From contig JAURVB010014573.1 in NCBI GenBank assembly GCA_033002965.1, positions 62,001-126,000 on the forward strand: a stretch of DNA of 64,000 bases, in the 5' to 3' direction. Both the position numbers and the translations under genes were made by a program. Below, piece by piece: positions 47,067 through 57,900 of this stretch (its first letter is position 1; the number at the start of each line of letters is the position of its first letter). The DNA is from Piper betle. Its lineage: Eukaryota > Streptophyta > Magnoliopsida > Piperales > Piperaceae. The notes under the pieces are model-generated. The model was given only the letters and a program-made list of their open reading frames with translations, was not told the origin of the DNA and ran no database searches.

Positions 47067-48462
47067 ATTCTTATTTTTTTGGGTTGTATTAATTAACTAT
47101 TATGCATGTTATTTAATATGTTATCTTGATAGAAGGCGTTAGTAAATAAGGCATTTTAAATTTTTGATCGTAGCATGATATGGTCAAGATAAATTTGTAT
47201 AAGTAAATATCTGTGAGTTATGTTTTCAAAGCAATTGTGTTATTACCCAACCTAGGACCTTACCATGTTAGGATTAAAATGGAATTCTTGTAAGTTTAGT
47301 AGAAAAAGGAAATTAGAATCTCAAGCTAGGATTCTCAAGGCTAAGGGAATTTTGAACTAAGTGAGGAAGTGATTTAGGTGAGATTAGATTTATAAGTTTT
47401 CCAATTTAACTATAATTATGATTTACATCTCTTATTTTAACTATAACACATTAAGATAATACTATATTTCCAATTCACTTTACATATATGAGCATCATAC
47501 GTATTGACTTCAAAATTAGTTGACTCATTAAATTTTTATCTTTGATGTTATTTATACAAAAACGGCAGTGTTTGAGTTCTTTTAATTGTTTAGCATCCAT
47601 GCTAACCTATAATCAATCATTAATTTCATGATGTGTTAAAAAAATTATTAATTCTTCAATGAGTTATATTTTATGAAGTTATATCATTTCATGAAGTGTA
47701 TTTTTTAATTCACTAAGATTTCTTGAAGTATATTTTTAGGATCTTCATTCGGTAATTTTATCTAATTATTATTCTTTTTATTAAAATATTATTTATTTAA
47801 TATTTATTTTATTTAATCTTTGTTCTAGCTGTTACATATATATTTTTTAATTTTTATAAAAATAATTTATCCATCACTATCAAATAGGTTGTAATAAAAA
47901 CCAATTGTTTGTGCTCGGATTTGCACGCCTTCACTGAATAGAAGGTTGAGACTCGAGTGCAGGGGTGAGTTGAGTGGAGGGTTGCCCTAAGATGGCCTTG
48001 CCACCGAAATCACGAGTTAAACCTATCAATAAGAAAATAACAATGCACACAAGACAAGTTTTTTTACGTAGTTCTATGAAACCCAATTCGAGTTCTCTTG
48101 TTGCTCCACGGTGATTTAAACTCGCAATCTACTATTTTTATGATTTTTTACAATTTACAATGACAAGTGGTTTTTTTGCCGCTTTTAATTCTCTGGCTAT
48201 GGGTGTTGCACGTCTTCAAAGGCTTAAAACTGGATTTTATGAAGCTCTAATGTGAAAATGGACCTCACCATTGTGCCCACAAGGTCAAAAATGGTAGAGT
48301 ATTGAGTTTCGTGTGAAACGGAGCACATAAGGTGGTTAAATTGTACTCGTATGGAAGAGAGTCAAATTGGACCAGCTTGGGTTGGTTTGGGTCAGAAAAT
48401 ATATTGAATCGGGCTTGAGCTCAAGAGCTTGACTGGGTGGCGTATGAAGATGCTAGGCCGAG
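47067..48462. other. Right flank of the Athila element
   Basis: An Athila 3' LTR is expected from 47067, but nothing here matches the DNA left of the primer site well enough to claim it. Around 47985-48175 there is sequence of LTR-leader type (ACACAAGACAAGTTTTTTTACG). No gene. Confidence 0.35.
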
Positions 48463-49665
48463 TGTAACAACCTGCCCGTTCTGAGCTACGAGCCAAGTGT
48501 TACTATATGAAACTAAGTGTCTCATAAATTAATTTTTGATTAATTTCCAAAATTTTAAATAAATTCATAACAATAAATTTAATATATAAATGCTCGGAAT
48601 AATCTAAGCCCAATGAACAAAACCAAAATCCCACTGTCATGCAAACAATCTCGAGAAATGAATAGTCCAATAATAGAGTCGTCTAGCTGTCCCGACTCTA
48701 CCCATCCTTCCATGCTCATACCTGCGGAGACAATTCTGCGTTAGTGATAAAAATACTAAGTCGTATAATTACAAGAAATAATTAATATATTCCACAACAT
48801 CTGAATTACATCTTTTAGTGATTATGAGCCTATGCTGAGCTCTTAATATACTAGAGGGTGACATCCCATCCAGCTATAATCTCATGTATGCGCACACATG
48901 CTACGTGGCCCTCGGCCTGTAGTTACCGATATTTACAATTGACTCACCCTCTCGGTATCACAAGTGCATAATGAGCCGTTTTGCGCCACTGCGCTCTGTC
49001 ACCCCTTTCGGCATTGGGGCAGGTATTTAATCTTTCAGGGGTATGCCCTGTGTCGGATTGAGTTAATTCATTGACCTCGGTTGTGCTCGACACATGGTGG
49101 TTGAATATGAACTCAAGTTAACCAAGACTCCCACATAGTAATTTTTTAAGGGTGCTGCCTGTGTTGGAGCGCATGGTGATCGAATGTAGACTCAGGCCGA
49201 CCAAGACTCCCAAATCGAAATATATAATATTTCTGTAATTATACGAACTTGATATTGTGATGAGGAATCCACAACTATAACACACGATCCTAAAGTCTTC
49301 CCTTTGTGAGTCAAATATGCTCACAAACTATCTAGAAGATGTTTTATTTAATATCAACAGAATTCTCTTTTATACAGAAGTGTAGAATTCAAAAAATCAT
49401 TACATTAAATTTTATAAATATGTGTGGAATTCAAAAAGTCATTTGTGTGATAATGTAAAGTCAAAAAGTAATTATTAAGTTAATACGAATGGATGTTAAA
49501 TCCTAAAAATATTATAAATATCATTATACCAATATGCTAAAGGTCAAAATTGATAATTTATAAAATTAATATTTTTCAAGAATTAATTTAATTAAATAAT
49601 ATTTACGGTTCGTTCTAAGATTTACAAAACCCTAAATAAAATAACCTAATTATTTTGGTTTTACA
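48463..49665 (+). mobile_element. Shorter LTR copy of the family at 37981-41440
   Basis: Begins TGTAACAACCTGCCCGTTCTGAG and ends ATTTTGGTTTTACA. It follows the first copy closely for about 1.2 kb of terminal sequence but lacks the middle 2.2 kb, including the GC-rich part. It is flanked by perfect CCGAG at 48458-48462 and 49666-49670. It is therefore an independent insertion of an internally deleted solo LTR. Confidence 0.8.
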
Positions 49666-49670
49666 CCGAG

Positions 49671-50127
49671 ACCGGGTGCGCCAGCAGATGGGTCATGAAT
49701 AGAATTCGGGCAATCCAGGCACCATCACGATTCATGGACAACAACAAGTGATCGCGGCTTCGGGTAGAGCAAGTGGACTCTGGTCCACTAAGCGGTCTTG
49801 ATAGGCCCACTTAGGCAGTTGGTGCAATGTTGGAGTTGATGGCGACAACGGCAACATCTTTGACAATGGTAGTTGACAGCGATCGCTCAGATCGTCTGTT
49901 CTGGTGGAGGGGAGCACGACCATGGTGGTCCAGTGGCATGATGCAGTGGTGTCTGATGAGAAACTAGCCAAAAACTATGTGTGATAGTGGTTGTCACTGG
50001 AACTTTATGGCCATTTTTTGTCTGGAGCGACATGATCTAGTTGTTGGTGATTTACAATGATATGGGGAGTCGAACCGCTATGGTTGGTGTTGAAGGTAGC
50101 TTAGCTCAGCCGGTTGAGGGCACAAAA
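49671..50127. other. Non-coding GC-moderate stretch
   Basis: Short open frames on the minus strand have no recognisable product. Probably LTR-derived. Confidence 0.35.
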
Positions 50128-50245
50128 GGTGGCATCTTTCAACTAGTTCTTTACAAGAGGAGGGTTTGTAGCGGTATTCCAGCTCGAAAGGTGGCATCTT
50201 TCAACTAGTTCTTTACAAGATGGAGGTTTGTAGCAGTATTCTAGT
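50128..50245. repeat. ~60-bp tandem duplication
   Basis: AAAGGTGGCATCTTTCAACT...TTTACAAGA...GTTTGTAGC occurs twice, at 50128 and 50188. Confidence 0.85.
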
Positions 50246-50264
50246 GAATGGGGAATACTCTGAT

Positions 50265-50700
50265 AGGAGGGCTTGGTCGGGGATGACCCTGCTCCGCCAC
50301 ATACCAAGCCGTCAGGGACAACTCCGATGAGGGCTTGGCTTCGATTGCATTCTCACTTATAAACATAGGAGGGCTTGGTCGGGGACGACCCTGCTTCGGC
50401 CACATAACAAGCCGTCGAGGACATCTCTGGTGAGGGCTTAGCTTCGATTGCATTCTCACTTATAAACATAATCTTATCCTAGTAGGTATTAAATGTGAGA
50501 CTAAGCTAAGGGATATCACAATCCACCTGCCTTAGAACACTCCGGTGAGGGCTTGGCTTCAATTGTATTCTCACTTATAAACATGGGCTTGGCTTCGATT
50601 GCATTCTAGCTTCGATTGTATTCTCACTTATAAACATGGGCTTGACTTTGATTGCATTTTTACTTGTGAACATGCTCTTATCCTAATAGGTAATAGATGT
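50265..50700. repeat. Complex minisatellite-like repeat
   Basis: A ~103-bp unit (GGAGGGCTTGGTCGGGGA ... CTTATAAACATA) is present at 50265-50367 and 50368-50470. Shortened pieces of it (GGGCTTGGCTTCGATTGCAT, ATTCTCACTTATAAACATGG) repeat at about 50545, 50585, 50610 and 50635. Confidence 0.85.
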
Positions 50701-51030
50701 GAGACTAAGTTGAGGGATCTCACAATCCACCCACCTTAAGACATTTCGTCCCCGAAATTCCTACACTTGGCCTATTGCTAGCCCCAGCCCACGACGTGTA
50801 GCCTAACCAACGTCCCTAGTTTAGCCCACCATATAACACAGAATTAAGTTGCTCTAATACCATTTGATACGACCTAGCCCAAAGTGCAACGTAATGAGCC
50901 TAAGTCATTTTTTAAAAAATAGTTAACCAAGTTAAAGATATATAGTATATTCCCACTTATAAATAAGATTTTATCCGAGTAAGTATTATATGTGAGACTA
51001 AATTGATAGATCTCACAACGAAAGTCATTG
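50490..51030. repeat. LTR fragment of a dispersed Gypsy-like family
   Basis: GATCTCACAATCCACCCACC..TTCGTCCCCGAAATTC and ATACCATTTGATACGACCTAGCCC recur in related form at 57838-58250 inside ATM intron 11. This pattern is common in LTRs of plant chromoviruses. Confidence 0.5.
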
Positions 51031-51600
51031 GAGTTGCACCTCTAGCATGTGGGAGGAGTGTTGGAGTGGCAGGATGACAATTGCCAGGGAAGAGGTGGGC
51101 ACTCTTATTCTGAATTTTCTATGAAGGTATAGAGGTTATTTATAAAAAACTCTACCCCAAGGTTGCTTCACAAATCATGGCAAAAAAATCACCCGTGTGC
51201 TCTTATCTCCTTCCTTGTTCATATGTTTCTCCTTTCGTGCAACCACCAAAGACTCGTTCTCTAGAAACATGTACGACAACTGGGCATATAGACTCAAACT
51301 TGTTAGTGATGTTGATGTTTGTGAGCTATTAAGGTTGAACACCAATGTAGTAAAATTTCCATAAAAATATATATGGTACATCTTAACACATCTAAAAATA
51401 AATTATTAATTAATAAAAAATTAATAATTTTGTTTCGAGTTATTATAAATTTTATAAATTATTTAATTCTTTCGTATTAACAAAATTAAATAACAATAAA
51501 TTATATTTAAAGTCCGTGTAAGTCGCGGGTTATCACAATAGTAAATATTGTATTTAAAGTTTTTAAAATTTTTTAATATATTTAAGGTTGATCAGTGATA
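51031..51600. other. Region upstream of ATM
   Basis: AT-rich DNA without a recognised gene. The right edge becomes GC-richer where the ATM promoter and 5' UTR begin. Confidence 0.4.
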
Positions 51601-51642
51601 ACTGAAACCGTCGGAAGCCGGCGAGGCACCGTTTAGCCGCCG

Positions 51643-51650
51643 TTTCCCGC
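51643..51650 (+). promoter_or_regulatory. E2F-type site upstream of ATM
   Basis: TTTCCCGC matches the E2F consensus TTTSSCGC exactly and lies 220 bp before the ATM start codon, in the presumed promoter or 5' UTR. E2F control would link ATM expression to S phase. This is inferred from the motif alone. Confidence 0.45.
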
Positions 51651-51765
51651 CAACAAGCTCACCCCTTTTTCCCATTTGCACTCTCTCCGTCTCAAAACCT
51701 CGCCTCCTCCTTTCCAACTCTCCCCGACCCCTCGCGTCCCCACTCACTCTTCTTCATCCCCAACC

Positions 51766-51804
51766 ATGCCTACACTTACCAACTCCTCCGATTCCCACTC
51801 CTGA
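51766..51804 (+). other. Short upstream ORF before ATM
   Basis: ATG followed by eleven further codons (MPTLTNSSDSHS) and TGA, 66 bp before the ATM start. If the leader begins upstream of it, it could reduce translation of ATM. Whether it is in the transcript cannot be seen from DNA. Confidence 0.4.
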
Positions 51805-51869
51805 CTTCACCCCCGACAACCCCGCCGGCCGTGGCGGAATAGCCGAGTTGCAAGAGCTCCCCTCGCGTG

Positions 51870-51938
51870 ATGGCGACGTCCAGGGATATCCAAGATCTCG
51901 TCTCCAAGTTGTCCTCCGACAAAGTTAAAGTTCGCGAA
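51870..51938 (+). CDS. ATM: ATM exon 1
   Basis: 23 codons, MATSRDIQDLVSKLSSDKVK and VRE, donor GTATGA, phase 0. Encodes most of the TAN motif. Confidence 0.93.
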
Positions 51939-54900
51939 GTATGATTTCTCTACTACTCGATGCTATCTTGTTAAGAAGATTTTTCGATTTCGGTGGTTGT
52001 GAATGGTTGGATTGTGTTTGTCTTTTTTTGAACGCAACGTTGATGCTTAGTATTCCAATGGAGATACTTTGTTAAAAACTGTTTGGTATCTGGTTGCGAT
52101 GGCTTCCATATGCGCGCAAGTAAATAGTTCGATTGGTTGTGTAGGAGGGAATCCGGCTTTTGAATAGCTGGATGGACGGGGATAGGTCTGTTGGCTTCTG
52201 CAAATTACTGGCTTCAAACACTGCCCGGATCGATCCCGATGGTGTTCCTTCTGGTCTGTGAACGATTTTTCTTTTTTATAACCCTGTGTTTAGATACTTA
52301 GAATAGGTATCATATAGATGTTTTGAATGAATTTCAAATACAAACCAAATGATCGAGGTGTAATGGTAAACATATAAAATGTTATAGTCCATTTGACAAA
52401 TTTATGACTCATTGGATCCATGCAATACCTACAAGCATTCTTATCTGGTAATATACACCATAATGCAGACTGACGAGCCACATTCTCTATCTGTAGTTTA
52501 CTTTTTGATAATTTTGCTTGGTTGTGTTGTGTCGTTGCGACAGCTGAAACATGGCCTTTTCTTATATCTTTATTGACAAAATGTGTGACGATGGAGATTT
52601 CTTCGAGCAAGAGAAGGTTACCTAAGTTGATTTTTGCGAAGACACTTCGAATTGCCATTCAACGAGCTGAAAATTCCGATGCTTCAGGTGTGTGATAGTG
52701 CATGCAGGCTCTTGAATTTATGGATTTTGGCCTTTAATGTGACATTGAATTTGCTGTTGACCAGGAATGAACATTAGCTTTTTTCTTAAAGCCTGCATGG
52801 CACACGAATGAAGACAACTGTATTTTGTTTAGCCACTGCATTTCATTTTTCATAAATTATAGGCATGCGTACGCATTTCAGTCAACATGTCTACATCTTA
52901 TTTTTCTTTCATCCTTGGGCTTGTATGTATGAATCTGACACATCTGAAATGCATATTTTGCACTGATTCAATAATTTGGTTGTTTCAGGAAAGCTGCATC
53001 CTCTAATGCCCATTGTCAAATCGCTTTTAAATCACATATGCGATGTGGTGAGGGATGTGCCTATCTTACAAGCCGAGTATGGAATAATTTTGAGACAACT
53101 TCTAGTCATAAAAGAATATAGGGTTCATATGAAGAAACAAGTGTATTGTAGTAAGCTAATATTCCTGATTGTGAACTATTTACACAGTCATTTTTGTATT
53201 CTTGAGTTAACTTGTCCCATATCTTTTCACAATTGGGCCCCAGGTCTGGTTCATTTGTACATCAGCAAAGTGGAGGCGATGGTTGGTGAGAAGGGCAGTA
53301 TGGTATCAACCACCAAAGAAGAAAACTTTCGTTGGGTTCTTACTTTTCACACTTTGCTGGCAAATTCACCCAGAGATTTCCCAAAAGTCCTTAGAGATAG
53401 CCTTACTAATGGATTTATATCAATTTTTTCTCATATAAAGTAGGTTGTTGTTTCCATACCATGCAACCTACATCTCAGTAATTCATTCTTCAACGAGAAA
53501 CTATGATAGTTTACTTTCTTAATTTATTTAGGGAAGTGGGGAAGATTTCGCTCAAGCTTCTTGAGTGTGTCAATATGTTCTTGGTACTAGATGGCCCAAA
53601 TCTTGGCTCAGAAGCTCTGAAAATTCACAATGCTTTGCAGGACTTTATATCTTGCATCTGGCTTACTACTCGTGATCGATCCTTCAAGGTACTTCTCTGT
53701 TTTATCATGTGATACTTTTGCCTCCAATCTCCATTTTAGCAAGAGCCAACAGGGTAAGATTTTTATTGGATTGAAAAATAAGCAACACCAGGCAAAAGTT
53801 TAGATGTAAAAAATTTACCTGACCTGCGAAAATCACATTTCTTATCAATATTGTGAAGATACAAAAAATCACCTTAGTTTCTTGTCATTAAAATAATAAG
53901 CAGTTTTTGATATGACTCCAAGCTGCTTCATTGATTTCTTCTCCAAGGAGCTAATTTGATGGCTGTCATTCATATATATTTCAGCCCATTGACCTTGACA
54001 CATTCCAATTTTGCAGAATGCTCTTGTTTTTTATGCAAGAATACAGCTGAAGTTGAGAAAGGATGAAGCAGAAGAAAGCCCTCTTTTACAACAATTTTTT
54101 GATATGGTGGTCAAGGAACTAGACCGAAACATTATTTCGGCTTTACGCTCCTCTTGGTGAGTTACAAAGTGCCATATGGTTTTTTTCATCTAATTATTAC
54201 TTGAAATTTAATCATTCTGATGTTTGAAGGGATGATAAGGGTGGCATCATGGCAAGCTCTCCAAAAGGATTGATGGAGCTTGCAGCTTCTGTTATATATA
54301 AGGTCTGGATACAAAGATGGTGTTGTATGATTCTTTAATTTATTGATAGAAATATAAAATTGTCTTGAATTATTAGGTTTGTGTATGTCAATATAACAAA
54401 ACATCACTCAATAAGCGTCCAAAAAGAGAGACTGCTGCTGATTGTGTGAAGGAGGGTCTTATAAAAGGAAAATGGCTGTGGTGAGCTTCTCATTGCTGTT
54501 AATCTGAATATTCTTTTGAATCTTTTGTTTATTTTGGCAACATGTTATACAGGAGTGTTGTACTTTGTTTGCCGCTGGTAGTCAGGCTAGACTAAGTGCT
54601 CCACTGAATTTGTTTGTGCTATGCAGTCATATGGCATACATATCTAAATTGAAAACTGTATGTTGCAACTTTTTGCTCAAAGTCCCTTTTTTAATATTTT
54701 ATGTAAAGTTCTTTGTTGTGTGATGCATATACCATGTACATCGACAAGGCTAGTTATTTTGTTATAATTAGAAATATCCTCTTGTTCATCGTGGTTTTAG
54801 TGATATGCATGCTGTGAGCCTGTGTTACTTTTGAGATTGTATCCTTTACTCAGAGATGTCAAATGTGGTACACGTTTTGGTTTAATTGGTCGGTAATGGT

Positions 54901-57900
54901 TAACACATGCTTTCAAGTTGAATTAAGTGCTTATCTTGTCATCTGATGATTACAGGTATGGTGCTCTTTGCTCCCTTATTGAAAAGTACGGAGACAGAAT
55001 TAATAATTCTCTAATACCCTTTTGGTTTGACGGGATTTGTGAAAATTTGGACAGGTATAAAATCTTTTTAGTGTTTGATGTTAGAATACGCAGGCCATGG
55101 CTTTACATGAGATATGTTGTCAATACTACAAGTTACATTTGGAGCATTAAAGCAGTAATTTTGTAGCTCTAAGTAACTACTGGGTTTTTCAAGTTACACT
55201 TTGCTTATATATATATATCATCCATTGTTTACTTTGCAGGATCCTTAGTGAAGGATATAAGTTGCATGCTTATGACGGCCTTCTTTGGGTTTTGCGGTAT
55301 GTTACTGAAGCTGCTGTATTTCTTAGTAAATAGAGGTCAAATTTACTTGATTTGTCACTTGGTTTTACTTTAAAGTTTAATGCACAATGTGCAAGCTGAA
55401 TTTGTAGTATACATGCCAACTTGTAGAATTGTTGGTTTATGAAATTAAAAATTTCACTAAAGAACCCCAAATTGAAGAGTACAAGTTGTCTATGCTTCAG
55501 GCGAAAGGCAAGATATATGAAAAATCTACATCTGCAAGTTTGCAAGAATGTTGTAATTATCCAAAACTTTATGCTTGTAGTCAACGTTCACAAATTTGAG
55601 TTGACATCCGCCAATGGTCCATGAACCGAGTAGGATATGCTCAGTCTCCCCCACATGATAATAAGAAAAAAAAAAACTGTCTGCCCATGACTGCATCTTG
55701 AAAGTGCAAGAGAGCTTCCAAATTTTTTGGAGTGATTACAGAAACCAAACAAGGTAGTCATTTTAAATGTGATGTTGTAAGTATCCACATGTAATTTCTC
55801 TCTTAAGGATAGAAATTGGAATAGCTACTAAGGTTTAATCCTTCAGATCAACGTGAAAAGGGACGAGGACATAGGTTTCATGTGAGGAAAAGATGCTAGC
55901 CCAGTAGGAATGTTGGCTAATTGAGCTCTTGTTTGAGGTGCGCTAAGATGCATCAGCCGTAGCCATTATGAACATGCAACTTACACATAAATCTCAGGCA
56001 ATCACTCACAAAAGACATGGGGGTTCAAGCCTCTAAGGGAAAAAGGAGGGGAGGGAAGGGGGGCAATGACAAGAAGGAAGGGAAGGGAGGGGAGGGGAGA
56101 GCAGCAGCAGGGAGGGTGGCAGCTAGTAGGGAGGGAAATGCCGTAGCCAAGAGGGGGGTGGTGGTGGTGGTAGGGAAGGGAGGCGGCAGTGGGAAGGGAG
56201 GGCTGGAAGGGGAGGGTGTGACTGAGAGGGAGAGGAGGGCGGCAGTAGGGAGTAGAAATGCCACCGGGTCAGGTTTGTGAGGATCCTGACTTGGTATCAA
56301 AGGCCCGATCCTGAACCAAAAAGTGCATGTGTATATGTCCCTTGAATTTATAATCTAATCCCACCTATACCTCATTTACAAAGTTTGAACTGACCAAACC
56401 CAATTCAAAAGTAAATGTGGCTTTCTTTGTTTAACATGAAAGAAATTAAAAATCTAGAAAATCTTGGCAAAAGCAATGATTTTCCACAAAAAACTTGTCT
56501 ATTTTTGAAGTATTTTATGTTAGATGTAATTAAGAGTTCCTCTAATTGCCCCTTTAAAATTTTATCACAACAAAATTTCTCACCTAAAACACAAGAAGAA
56601 AAAGGAAAATATTTTTGGTTAGAAATTTCACATCATGATTAACTCATATTTACGCCATAACTAACTTTTTGGCTAAGAAAAATTTCATATATTTTACATT
56701 TCTTTCATGCCAACTCAACAAACCCTCTATTGCACATACTTCTAGTAAACTCTAATTTCTTTTATAATAATTATTTTTCATTTTATAAGTTGTACTATAT
56801 TTTACAACATATTTCATAGCAATAATAAGTTAAATATTTTAAACCAAAAACTAATATTGTTTTTGGTTGGGTCCCTATATAGGGTTAGGTCCTATAAGAC
56901 CCAAACATGGATCTGTTATGGAGCGAGAATAAATTAATACCCCATCCCCTTGACTTGACTATAGGTAGGGGTTCGGGTCAGGGTGGGTACCCATTTTACT
57001 CTACTTGAAATTGGTGGCATTGCTTGCAGGGAGGGAGGTGACAGAGGGAGAGGAGAGGAGGGCGGCAACAGAGGGGTGGTGGCAGCCCTGAAATTGATAA
57101 GTTGCTTGTTCATGGGTACTTTATAGAATTAGAGTAAGAAAGGACATACTTGGCATGATCCTTGGTTAAACCATTGTCCTATATCCTTGAGGTTTGACAA
57201 TGTAGCAAGATCACAAGAATCGGTTACAACTAGACTCATATTATGGCACAATCTAATATCAATGGTTCTTGGGTACTTTTGGTTCTCTCATGCGCTAGTT
57301 TTCTTTCAAAAGTAGGTTGAAAACTTTGTTTGACACCTTCTCGAAGCATGCATGACACTTGGTTGGTTCAAATATAGACCAAATCATTATACTTTTATTG
57401 CTTTGATAGCTACCTCAAATGACGCCTTAACTTTGGACAACTTACAAAAGAGAAGTTTCTACTTAGTCAACAAATGCTCTCTCTCTCTCTCTCTCACACA
57501 CACATACCAATTCTTTTGATGATGAGATTGGATGAGTTTTAGTTTTTCCTCCTCAAACAAACATGTAAGTCTCATCTTGTAGCCACTTTTCATTGATTAT
57601 ATTGCTCTTATTAAGTATGATTGTGACATAAGAATTTTTCCAATGGCTACAAGATACATCACGACACACTCACCACATCACATTCATCATTGTCGATTGT
57701 TGTCTTCTCTTTTAGATTTCCAGAAATAATCCCTCATGCGTCTTTTAAGAGCATTGTTTTTTTTTTTAATCCTTGAAGCCGTTATCTCTTTTTGTATAGT
57801 TCTTCCTTTCGGATTCTTAAATGAAATTTTACCTTAGAGTAACGACTTGGCCCAAGTGCAACATGATGGACCAAGTAATTTCTTCAAAGGTGGTTAATCA

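Noticed and set aside
52290..52658. 122-codon antisense open frame
   Set aside because: It overlaps ATM exon 3, whose sense translation is clearly conserved.
54553..54594. Possible extra ATM exon in intron 9 (SVVLCLPLVVRLD)
   Set aside because: It is in frame after exon 9 but runs into a stop with no good donor, while a direct join to exon 10 gives the conserved sequence KWLWYGALC.
56017..56300. Gly/Lys-rich and Pro/Leu-rich open frames
   Set aside because: Low-complexity purine tract inside ATM intron 11.
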